A stretch of 63,909 nucleotides of DNA, from contig CAJULG010000006.1 of assembly GCA_910587045.1 (NCBI GenBank), forward strand, positions 81,638-145,546, in the 5' to 3' direction. The position numbers were made by a program, and so were the translations under genes. Each line of letters begins with the position of its first letter. Positions within the stretch are counted from its first letter, which is position 1. Of this stretch, positions 8,751 through 15,893 are shown piece by piece. The notes beneath the pieces were generated by a model. The model saw only the letters and a program-made list of their open reading frames with translations, had not been told where the DNA came from and did not search any database. The stretch comes from an uncultured Lachnospiraceae bacterium (GTDB lineage: Bacteria > Bacillota > Clostridia > Lachnospirales > Lachnospiraceae).

Positions 8751-8853
8751 ACATCTCCCTCCGCCAGCATTATCTGGATCAGGTCATGGGTCGCCCCAAA
8801 GGATTAATGACAGGAATATGTCATTTCTCAGCCTAATTCCTTAAGCACTCCTG
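8751..8853 (-). promoter_or_regulatory. TPP (THI-element) riboswitch
   Basis: The minus strand carries the hallmark pieces in order: GGAGTGC, then GGCTGAGAA in the pyrimidine-sensing loop, GACCCATGACCTGATCC and GATAATGCTGGCGGAGGGA. This is the conserved thi-box. It lies upstream of a ThiXYZ-type operon and is followed by an intrinsic terminator at 8689-8721. High TPP should therefore stop transcription of the uptake genes. Confidence 0.96.
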
Positions 8854-8878
8854 ATTTCTACGCAATTATATATCGAGG

Positions 8879-9329
8879 TTATAGAATTGTCAAGTCATTA
8901 TTTTCTATCCTTCCACAGATTTCACCGGATGGCGGATCACTGCCCGAAGCCTTTCTTCTGCTGTCCTTCGTGGAAATCTCCTGATGAAGACGACTTGCCG
9001 AAAAGTCAGGCATATATCCTTGCCGGCTTGCATAATCCTCCATTTGCTCTATGGTTTTCATCTCATTATCATAGATTCCAATGTGCATACACTGCACGCA
9101 CAATCCAGCTTCATACTTGCTTCTGTGATTCTGATGCCAGAATTTCCTTCTGCCTTTTCTTACTGAATCCTTCCAAAACCAACTGATAGGATTTATCCAA
9201 CAGATCATCCGGTAGCTGACCATCAGGACGAATGGAATTCCTGCCAGATCTGGGGCGGTAACCATATTCTTTTGTAATAAAATTGATAAAATCCCAAACA
9301 TTCGATCGAGCTTCATAATTATAATCCAC
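8879..9329 (-). pseudogene. Frameshifted GyrI-like small-molecule-binding protein remnant
   Basis: One minus-strand frame contains EAGLCVQCMHIGIYDNEMKT and, further on, RLHQEIS, which match the GyrI-like family (usually CVQxMHIGxYDxEPAT and HHEIYLSDPRK). The expected ending, VIRHPVKSVEG, appears in a different frame near 8925-8890. The likely upstream part (DLLDKSYQLVLEGFSKK) is in the frame of the ORF at 9111-9329. The gene therefore needs at least two frame changes and lacks its N-terminal half. It sits beside the IS110 element, which may have contributed to its decay. Confidence 0.65.
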
Positions 9330-9424
9330 CTTTCTGCGAAAGGCACCAATGTGTCATGAAACATGTTGGTTTACTTTCGCTTTTCTAATCTATCTTCCTT
9401 CTGATATTATTTACCTATAAGACT

Positions 9425-9600
9425 GACACACTACAGAACACGTGGAGGTGAGTGGCGGGGCTGTATAGCGGCGACCTCGTATAATTATTTGTTGTCGGTC
9501 ATCCGTTAAGGCATCAATGAATGGCGCATAACGTAGCCCATAAACTTATCTCTTCCAAAGTCGACTCGATTTTGCCGGATGACCAGTCACTGTCAGTTTT
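9425..9600 (+). ncRNA. Candidate IS110 bridge RNA region
   Basis: The non-coding sequence just upstream of the transposase can fold strongly. A 9-bp perfect stem joins 9497-9505 (GGTCATCCG) to 9576-9584 (CGGATGACC) around a loop of about 70 bases, and an earlier GAGGT...ACCTC stem lies at about 9441-9477. IS110 elements of the IS621 type encode a bridge RNA at this position whose loops pair with target and donor DNA. Guide segments were not matched to flanks here. Confidence 0.55.
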
Positions 9601-9629
9601 ATACTTACAATCATAAGGAGGTACTTTTA

Positions 9630-10889
9630 TTGTCTTTTAAAATCTTAAAAAATAACTGTTGCGGACTTGACGTCCACAAAACCTGGATCTATGCCTGTAT
9701 TGGCATTACTGATTCCCGCAGTCGTACAGAGTATAAACAAGCTCGCTTTTCTTCCTTTACAAAGGGATTGCAGGAGTTGTGTGATTGGCTTGTCAAATAT
9801 AACTGTAATGATGTTTGTATGGAATCTACCGGCAAGTATTGGATTCCAGTATTTAATATCTTGGAGAAGAATAACATTTGGGTTACTCTTTCCCATCCCA
9901 AATATACCAAACCACAAAAAGGTAATAAGACCGATCGTAAGGACGCCAAGTGGATCTGTGATTTATACATGTGCGGAATGGTAAAACCTTCCTTTATCCC
10001 ACCTGCTGACATCCGTGAATTAAGAGATTCGGTAAGATACCGTTTCAAGCTCACTTGTATGATTACCGGCGAGAAGAATCGTGCTCATAACTGTCTTACT
10101 GTATCCAACTTAAAATTAGATGATGTCTTTTCAGATATATTTGGAAAATCATCTCGTTCCATTACAGAACAGATTTTACAACACCCCGGGGAAACTTTTG
10201 ATGTGACTCCTTTTGTTGATAGCAGATGTAAAACTCCTATTGAAGAAATACAGGCTGCTGTTGATGGTGCCATCTCCGAAGAACAGGCGGTCAAACTTAA
10301 ACAATGCCTAAATCACATCGATGAATTAGAAATGCACAAAGCACAAATAGAACGGGAAATCTTTCGTCTCAGTGAAAAGTACGAAAGTGTCCTTAATCTT
10401 ATCCGAACCGTACCAGGATTCGATAAAACTCCGTTGACTGCTATACAGGTGCTTTCTGAAACCGGAGGTGATATGTCTGTCTTCCCCACAGCTAAAAACC
10501 TCGTTTCATGGGCAGGATGTTGTCCTCGTAATGACCAAAGCAATCACAAGATTAAATCCACCAGGATTTCCCGTGCTGGTTCTTATTTTAAACCAGTTTT
10601 GGTACAAGTTGCAAATGCTTTAATCAAATCCAGGAAACATCCTGAATTTACCACTCGATATCGACGTATAAAAGCACGTCGTGGTCATAAGAAAGCTATC
10701 ATTGCCATCTGTCGTATGATCCTGACCGCTATCTGGCACATACTCACAGATTTAAAGCCATATACACCAGAGGGCTTTCTTGAATCACGTCCTGTAAATA
10801 AAGAAAAAGTTTTAACTACTTCACAGGCTCTTAATCTGCTTAAGCAACGAGGCTACACCATCAGGGATGAGGTTATTCCTGTTAGCTGA
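9630..10889 (+). CDS. IS110-family DEDD transposase/recombinase
   Basis: The 419-residue protein has the two family halves. The N-terminal RuvC-like DEDD domain shows CGLDVHKTWI, CMESTGKYW and KTDRKDAKWI. The C-terminal Tnp_20 domain shows IRTVPGFDKTPLTAIQVL, SWAGCCPRND and the serine-bearing KIKSTRISRAGS. I chose the TTG at 9630 because AAGGAGG lies 8 bases upstream and the protein then starts just before the conserved domain. An upstream ATG at 9579 would extend into the structured RNA. The protein excises and inserts the element under RNA guidance in characterised relatives. It looks full length, so the element may be active. Confidence 0.93.
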   Translation: MSFKILKNNCCGLDVHKTWIYACIGITDSRSRTEYKQARFSSFTKGLQELCDWLVKYNCNDVCMESTGKYWIPVFNILEKNNIWVTLSHPKYTKPQKGNKTDRKDAKWICDLYMCGMVKPSFIPPADIRELRDSVRYRFKLTCMITGEKNRAHNCLTVSNLKLDDVFSDIFGKSSRSITEQILQHPGETFDVTPFVDSRCKTPIEEIQAAVDGAISEEQAVKLKQCLNHIDELEMHKAQIEREIFRLSEKYESVLNLIRTVPGFDKTPLTAIQVLSETGGDMSVFPTAKNLVSWAGCCPRNDQSNHKIKSTRISRAGSYFKPVLVQVANALIKSRKHPEFTTRYRRIKARRGHKKAIIAICRMILTAIWHILTDLKPYTPEGFLESRPVNKEKVLTTSQALNLLKQRGYTIRDEVIPVS

Positions 10890-11092
10890 TTAGGTGTTGT
10901 GTCTATATTTAGTTTTCAAAACCAGCTATTTAGGTGGTTTATTTGCTATGCCCTTTATTTCTTGGGTGTCCTCTACTTATTTGTTTCAAACTTCCTCCTA
11001 CTCATTCTATCATCTCAAGCATGACAATTGGCTGTCATGTTTCTTTCTGCAGGATATTATATCATTCTTTGTTCAATAAAAAATTATTTTTC

Positions 11093-11124
11093 TTGACACT
11101 GAATAGTACTATATAGTACTATTC
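11093..11124 (+). promoter_or_regulatory. MarR promoter with 24-bp perfect palindrome
   Basis: TTGACA at 11093-11098 and TACTAT at 11117-11122 (18-base spacing) form a good sigma-A-type promoter. Bases 11101-11124 are a perfect 24-bp palindrome built on GAATAGTACTA and its complement, covering the spacer and -10 box. This is a typical site for an autoregulating MarR dimer. Confidence 0.75.
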
Positions 11125-11137
11125 TATATAGAAGGAG

Positions 11138-11593
11138 GTGAAAACACTGATTCAACAAACAACCGGCGGATTCCTTATCAGTAAAATCAAACAGATTCAA
11201 GGACGTATCTTTGAAAAAATACTAACTGAATACGGTATCCATCAATTCAATGGTGCCCAGGGTCGGATTCTATTTGTTCTATGGGAAAAGGATAATATAC
11301 CTATCACTGAGTTATCCAACAAGACAGGACTTGCCAAAACAACCCTGACCAGTATGCTGGATCGTATGGAAGCATCGGGACATATACAACGAGTATACAC
11401 TCCGGAAGATCGTCGAACAGTCAAAATCAGACTGACAGAAACTGCAAAGGGACTCAAAAATCAATACGACAAAGCATCTGAAAAAATGAATGAGATCTTT
11501 TATGAAGGCTTTTCTGATGAAGAAATACTCGCCTTTGATAAAAGTCTCGAAAAGGTGCTATGTAACCTGACTAAGCAGGTGCATTCCAATTAA
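11138..11593 (+). CDS. MarR-family transcriptional regulator
   Basis: The 151-residue protein has the winged-helix core ITELSNKTGLAKTTLTSMLDRMEASGHIQR and the wing PEDRRTVKIRLTETAK, both diagnostic of MarR proteins. It likely represses its own promoter through the palindrome at 11101-11124, and perhaps the downstream flavin-binding gene 36 bases away. The start is uncertain. The annotated GTG overlaps the AAGGAGG site, so translation may begin at CTG 11147 or ATT 11150, which are better spaced but rare start codons. Confidence 0.85.
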   Translation: MKTLIQQTTGGFLISKIKQIQGRIFEKILTEYGIHQFNGAQGRILFVLWEKDNIPITELSNKTGLAKTTLTSMLDRMEASGHIQRVYTPEDRRTVKIRLTETAKGLKNQYDKASEKMNEIFYEGFSDEEILAFDKSLEKVLCNLTKQVHSN

Positions 11594-11628
11594 AAAACAG
11601 CATGAACTATAAGCCGAAAGGAGTACAT

Positions 11629-12057
11629 ATGGAAGATATAAAATCACAGATTCGCAAACTGCGCCAGGAAGCTCAGGTTGCATATGTAGGTTCCGTAAAT
11701 GAAGAGGGATTTCCACAAATCAAGGGAATGCTTGTTTTGGAGCATGACAGCATAAAAACCCATTATTTTTCTACCAATACCAGTTCCAAACGAGTAAAAC
11801 AATTTCTAAATAATCCCAAAGCATCTGTTTACTATGTAGATGATACCAAAGATAAATACAAGGGTGCCTTATTTACCGGAACCATGGAGGTCTGTACGGA
11901 TCGCGAAACCAAAGCCATGCTGTGGCGGGAAGGCTTTGAAATGTATTATCCAAAAGGAATTGACGATGAGGACTATTGTGTCTACCGCTTCACAGCAGAG
12001 ACTGTTAATTACTATCATGGATTAAGAAATGCAACCCTGTCTGTCGATGAACTGTAA
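11629..12057 (+). CDS. Pyridoxamine 5'-phosphate oxidase-like flavin-binding protein
   Basis: The start ATG at 11629 follows AAAGGAG and gives 142 residues. The sequence has the split-barrel pattern of the general stress protein 26 group: AYVGSVNEEGFPQIKGML, TNTSSKRVKQFLNNPKASVYYVDD and FTGTMEVCTDRETKAMLW. Such proteins bind FMN or F420 and reduce small molecules, with unknown substrates here. Placed directly after a MarR gene, it is probably regulated by it, as in many stress or drug-response pairs. Its last 43 bases overlap the convergent membrane protein gene. Confidence 0.85.
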   Translation: MEDIKSQIRKLRQEAQVAYVGSVNEEGFPQIKGMLVLEHDSIKTHYFSTNTSSKRVKQFLNNPKASVYYVDDTKDKYKGALFTGTMEVCTDRETKAMLWREGFEMYYPKGIDDEDYCVYRFTAETVNYYHGLRNATLSVDEL

Positions 12058-12578
12058 CAGAAGATCAGTAAATCAATTATAATCGCCACAAGCAAAACAA
12101 TAACGACTATCATGCTCTTCTTCGTCCCCAGCTTTTCATATATCCATTTTGAAAATGGAAGCAGGCATTTCATATAAAATACAGTCAAAAGTCCAAAAAT
12201 CATGCATCCAACCAGCGAAGTGCGGTCATCGAAAGAAAGCGGCCAGCCTGCATAAGACCATAACGCAGTATGAAATATATATTCAATCAAATAGGAACAT
12301 ATATATTCAAAAATACCTGTTATCAGTATTCCCCCGACAAATATAAGAATTGGCTTCTTAACTCTATGTAATACGCATAACAAGATACAGGAACCAAATC
12401 CATAAATCGGACAAATGGGGAGATGCAGAATTCCTCTGTCACAATACACTCCATTTACAATCCAGGTTACAATCGTCTCATATAGCCACCCTGTGAAGCT
12501 GGATAGAATAAAGCCAAAGAACAATACTATAAACTGCTCTTTCCAGCTTCTTCCTGTAACTCTTTTCCTATCTCTCAT
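12015..12578 (-). CDS. Multi-spanning membrane protein, putative ABC-transporter type IV family
   Basis: The 187-residue protein has about five hydrophobic segments and the motifs GWLYETIVTWIVNGVYCDRGILHLPICPIYGFG and LWSYAGWPLSFDDRTSL, which recur in the small Firmicutes family labelled putative ABC transporter permease. No ATPase is adjacent, so that label should be taken loosely. The gene ends inside the convergent flavin-binding gene (43-base overlap). Function is unknown. Confidence 0.75.
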   Translation of the reverse strand: MRDRKRVTGRSWKEQFIVLFFGFILSSFTGWLYETIVTWIVNGVYCDRGILHLPICPIYGFGSCILLCVLHRVKKPILIFVGGILITGIFEYICSYLIEYIFHTALWSYAGWPLSFDDRTSLVGCMIFGLLTVFYMKCLLPFSKWIYEKLGTKKSMIVVIVLLVAIIIDLLIFCYSSSTDRVAFLNP

Positions 12579-12595
12579 ATAGTATAATTCCTTTT

Positions 12596-13822
12596 CTATC
12601 TTCCTGCCAATTCCCGCATTTTCTTAACTACCGTCTTGTCAACCGTCTGACTGCCATACCGGATTTCAGCATAGACTTTCGTCAATTCATAAATATCATC
12701 CAATTCCTTTTCTGTTAGTTCTCTCTCAATATCGCGACAGGTACTTTGTTCTGTCAGAACAATTTCTTCCTTATGCTGCAATACCCGTTGTTTATATAAT
12801 CTGCGCGCCTTCTCTTCCAGTGTCCGCCGATGATGAAATGTCACCTTCTCTTTGCTTCTCTCCCGTTCAACCTTTTTTTCCTGCTCTGCCTCCTCCAGCA
12901 AATCGCCCTCATAAACTCTCGGTTTTAATAAGAGACGGACCACTTTCCGCAACAGATAATATAACAGAACAGAAACTGCGGCCAAAAATACTAAGGTCAG
13001 AAATAGCTCCACAATAAGCCCCCAGCCTGTTGCCGGTTTCCCTGCCATTAGATCATCATCAATAAAATCGGGTGCAAGATCCTCATCTCCAAAAATCCAT
13101 GTTAACCATTTACCAATCCATTCAATAAAAAGAAGTAAACAGTGAAAGACAGTTTGAAAAAAGGAATGAATTGCATCTCCAATCACATCATTTATCTTGT
13201 CACTCCCAAAGATATACCCCAGAAGCAGACCAAATAACAGAAGAACGATTATTATGCCAATTATTTTTGTATTAGTATTCACCATTCGACTCAAGGGCAG
13301 ACCGGATACCGTCCGGCTTGAATCAATATACGCATTTAACCCCTCTACATAAACCATGATATAATAAATCACCAATAGCAGGACTGTAATGATATACGTC
13401 CTTGTGGTAAGGGTGGAAAGATGCGTCACAAGACTCAAAATATAAATAACCATACAGGTCAAAAAACTGGGCCATGGAATTTCTGATAATGGCTTTATTA
13501 CTGCCCCCTTATAAGCATATACCAGTGCAGATATCGTCAGATATCCTTGCAGTGCCATCAAAAGAATCCGTATTCCGAGTGAGAACGGAAGCAAATAAAT
13601 ACCACCAAACAAGAGAAGATGAGCCAGCAGAATTAAGATATGGGTCGGCATCCATTCCCGGATTGCAAAGGACAACACAAAGAAAACCAACAGACTGGAC
13701 AGTACAAAGAATCCCGGCAGTTCTCCAAGCACTGTAATAGAGAAAAAGAACAAAAGCAGGGATGAAAAAACACTTTCATATAACATTCGAAGCAGTATTC
13801 GAATCCATCTGCAATCAGGCAT
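12596..13822 (-). CDS. Membrane protein of the MoxR/DUF58 operon, DUF4129-like C-terminus
   Basis: The 408-residue protein has about eight to nine membrane segments, an acidic linker (FGDEDLAPDFIDDDLMAG), another membrane helix and a soluble charged C-terminal tail of about 110 residues with a coiled coil. The tail ends in YAEIRYGSQTVDKTVVKKMRELAG, resembling DUF4129 tails that follow transglutaminase membrane proteins. No transglutaminase Cys-His-Asp core is visible. It overlaps the DUF58 gene by 8 bases. The set MoxR, DUF58 and membrane protein is a common module of unknown, perhaps envelope-related, role. Confidence 0.75.
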   Translation of the reverse strand: MPDCRWIRILLRMLYESVFSSLLLFFFSITVLGELPGFFVLSSLLVFFVLSFAIREWMPTHILILLAHLLLFGGIYLLPFSLGIRILLMALQGYLTISALVYAYKGAVIKPLSEIPWPSFLTCMVIYILSLVTHLSTLTTRTYIITVLLLVIYYIMVYVEGLNAYIDSSRTVSGLPLSRMVNTNTKIIGIIIVLLLFGLLLGYIFGSDKINDVIGDAIHSFFQTVFHCLLLFIEWIGKWLTWIFGDEDLAPDFIDDDLMAGKPATGWGLIVELFLTLVFLAAVSVLLYYLLRKVVRLLLKPRVYEGDLLEEAEQEKKVERERSKEKVTFHHRRTLEEKARRLYKQRVLQHKEEIVLTEQSTCRDIERELTEKELDDIYELTKVYAEIRYGSQTVDKTVVKKMRELAGR

Positions 13823-14936
13823 CCGTCAGCTTCACCTCCAATGTGTGCATATAAGACCTTCTGCCCTCCAATTCCTGAATATCATAATATGGCACTACCA
13901 TTTGCACAGAAAGTCCCTGTTCCGCCATGCTGTCCAACTTGTCAATTAAATCCGGCTTAAAATAAGGCGATATTATCACATAGGCAGTATTCCTGTCATT
14001 CTGCTTTGTCTCTGCCTCCACCATATTCAAAAAGGCATCCATACCACCGCTAACAGAAAGTCTGGCCAGATATCGGTCAATCGCCAACAGATGATGATAA
14101 GTACAGCCGGATTCAATCATTCCATAATCCTTCGTGATTACATCCAGTCCATTGGAAGTTAATTGAACAGGAATGTTCTCCTGGATCAGCTTTCCGGCAA
14201 TGGAGCTGGTAAGCTCTATTGCAATTTCCTGTAGCTCTTCTGTCTTAATCATAGTATTGGTCTCTAAATTCAACATAAGCTTTACCCGTTGTTCCGAAAC
14301 ACGTTCATGCATGTTCACCATAAGAGCATTGTGTTTGGCAGTTGCCTTCCAGTTAATGCTATGCATATTATCGGAACGGTCATAATCCCGAATTCCACGA
14401 AAGGTATACGGGTCCTCCAGAAAACTCCTCTGGTTCAGAATTTCTCCCAAAAGTCTCTGAAACATAATTGTGAACTGGCTGTCCTCCCGTTTTCCCGGCA
14501 GCACATAGATGTGGGTATCATTCTTCAGAAGTTTTGCAAAACGATTCACCAGAAAAAAATCCCTTGTCAGGATATGAAAAGAAGAAATTTCATAATATCC
14601 CCTGCATTCTGCAGTAAAAGCCAATTTTCGGGTGACCTTCTGATTCCCCATAACAGAAAATACATCATTGCGGTGATAAGCATCCGTCACAACCGCATTA
14701 TCCGTATCATCAAATCGAAAGGTACGGGAACAGGAGAATTTTAGATGAAAAACGGGCATAGGAAGGAATTTGGCATTATTAATTATCTCCGATAAACAGG
14801 TCAAACTGCCTTTTGTTACGCATTCCTCCTCGAATCGTAGCTCTACCCTCAGATTCTTATCCCATAATCTACGATATAACATTGTCTGAACACTGTAAAT
14901 GACGATTGCAATTACAATGGCAACAATCAGCTCCAT
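13815..14936 (-). CDS. DUF58 domain protein
   Basis: The 373-residue protein begins with one membrane segment (LIVAIVIAIVIYSVQTML) and contains the DUF58 core FRGIRDYDRSDNMHSINWKATAKHNALMV, a hallmark of the family, followed by a von Willebrand A-like fold. DUF58 proteins almost always neighbour MoxR ATPases, as here. Start and stop abut: the MoxR gene stops at 14937. The family is thought to act with MoxR as a chaperone-like pair, but the client is unknown. Confidence 0.88.
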   Translation of the reverse strand: MELIVAIVIAIVIYSVQTMLYRRLWDKNLRVELRFEEECVTKGSLTCLSEIINNAKFLPMPVFHLKFSCSRTFRFDDTDNAVVTDAYHRNDVFSVMGNQKVTRKLAFTAECRGYYEISSFHILTRDFFLVNRFAKLLKNDTHIYVLPGKREDSQFTIMFQRLLGEILNQRSFLEDPYTFRGIRDYDRSDNMHSINWKATAKHNALMVNMHERVSEQRVKLMLNLETNTMIKTEELQEIAIELTSSIAGKLIQENIPVQLTSNGLDVITKDYGMIESGCTYHHLLAIDRYLARLSVSGGMDAFLNMVEAETKQNDRNTAYVIISPYFKPDLIDKLDSMAEQGLSVQMVVPYYDIQELEGRRSYMHTLEVKLTDA

Positions 14937-15890
14937 TTAACTCTCCCAGTCTTCTATCGGTACCTTAATCATTCTTACAATTTCATCTATCAGTTCCATC
15001 CCCTGTGCTAAATGCCGTGAGCCGCCAAACGCCATAATCCGATGTCCCAATACATAAGGTGCTAACAACCTTACATCATCCGGTTCTACATATGTCCGTC
15101 CGGAGATTGCAGCATAAGCCTGTGTGCACCGCAGTAGTCCTAATGTTCCTCTGGTACTGACTCCCAGACTCAATTTATTGCTCTTTCTTGTAGCAAGAAT
15201 GATATCAACCATATACTCCCGTACACATGGAGCAACTGTTACCATTTTTACTGCTTCCTGTTGATGAATGATATCCTGCACCGTACATACCGCTTCTAAG
15301 TGTTCCAACGGACGTTCTGTAATATACCGTTCCACTATTGCAAGTTCCTGTTCTTTCCCGGTTTCTCTCATAGAAAGCTTCATCATGAATCGGTCCAGCT
15401 GTGCCTCTGGCAAAGGATAGGTTCCCGTTGTTTCAATGGGATTTTCCGTTGCAATTACAATAAACGGAGCCGGAAGCGTGAATGTTTCCCCATCAATGGT
15501 AACCTGCTTCTCCTCCATTGCTTCCAGCAGGCTGGACTGGGTTCTTGGTGTAGTTCGATTAATCTCATCTGCCAACAGAATATTGGTAAATGCCGGACCT
15601 TTTACCAGCTGAAATTCCGAAAGCTTCTGATTATACACATTCAATCCTGTAATGTCCGATGGCATCAAATCCGGTGTTAATTGAACCCGCTTAAAATCGC
15701 CATTAATACTTCTGGCAAATGCTTTGGCCAGCATCGTCTTTCCAGTTCCGGGATTATCCTCTAACAATACATGCCCTCCGGCAAACACTGCTGTAATAAG
15801 AAGACGAATTAACTGCTCCTTACCAATGATCACTTTCGATATATTAGCACTGATATTATCCGCCAGTGTCTTTACCTCATCCAACCCCAT
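14937..15890 (-). CDS. MoxR-family AAA+ ATPase
   Basis: The 317-residue protein has Walker A DNPGTGKTMLAKAFA (about 45-59), Walker B NILLADEINRTTPRTQSSLLEAMEE, sensor ATENPIETTGTYPLPEAQLDRF and a winged C-terminal lid ending in IKVPIEDWES. It is a standard MoxR/RavA-type ATPase paired with DUF58. Its start lies 3 bases after the uvrA stop, so it is probably co-transcribed with uvrA, an unusual but simple gene order. Confidence 0.92.
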   Translation of the reverse strand: MGLDEVKTLADNISANISKVIIGKEQLIRLLITAVFAGGHVLLEDNPGTGKTMLAKAFARSINGDFKRVQLTPDLMPSDITGLNVYNQKLSEFQLVKGPAFTNILLADEINRTTPRTQSSLLEAMEEKQVTIDGETFTLPAPFIVIATENPIETTGTYPLPEAQLDRFMMKLSMRETGKEQELAIVERYITERPLEHLEAVCTVQDIIHQQEAVKMVTVAPCVREYMVDIILATRKSNKLSLGVSTRGTLGLLRCTQAYAAISGRTYVEPDDVRLLAPYVLGHRIMAFGGSRHLAQGMELIDEIVRMIKVPIEDWES

Positions 15891-15893
15891 ATG

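Larger units (their letters stand above)
9420..11060 (+). mobile_element. IS110-family insertion sequence (approximate ends)
   Basis: The element comprises a structured non-coding left region, a DEDD transposase at 9630-10889 and a short right region. IS110 elements lack terminal inverted repeats and often lack target duplications, so the ends given are approximate and not read directly. It lies between a decayed GyrI-like gene and a MarR promoter that begins at 11093. Confidence 0.75.
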
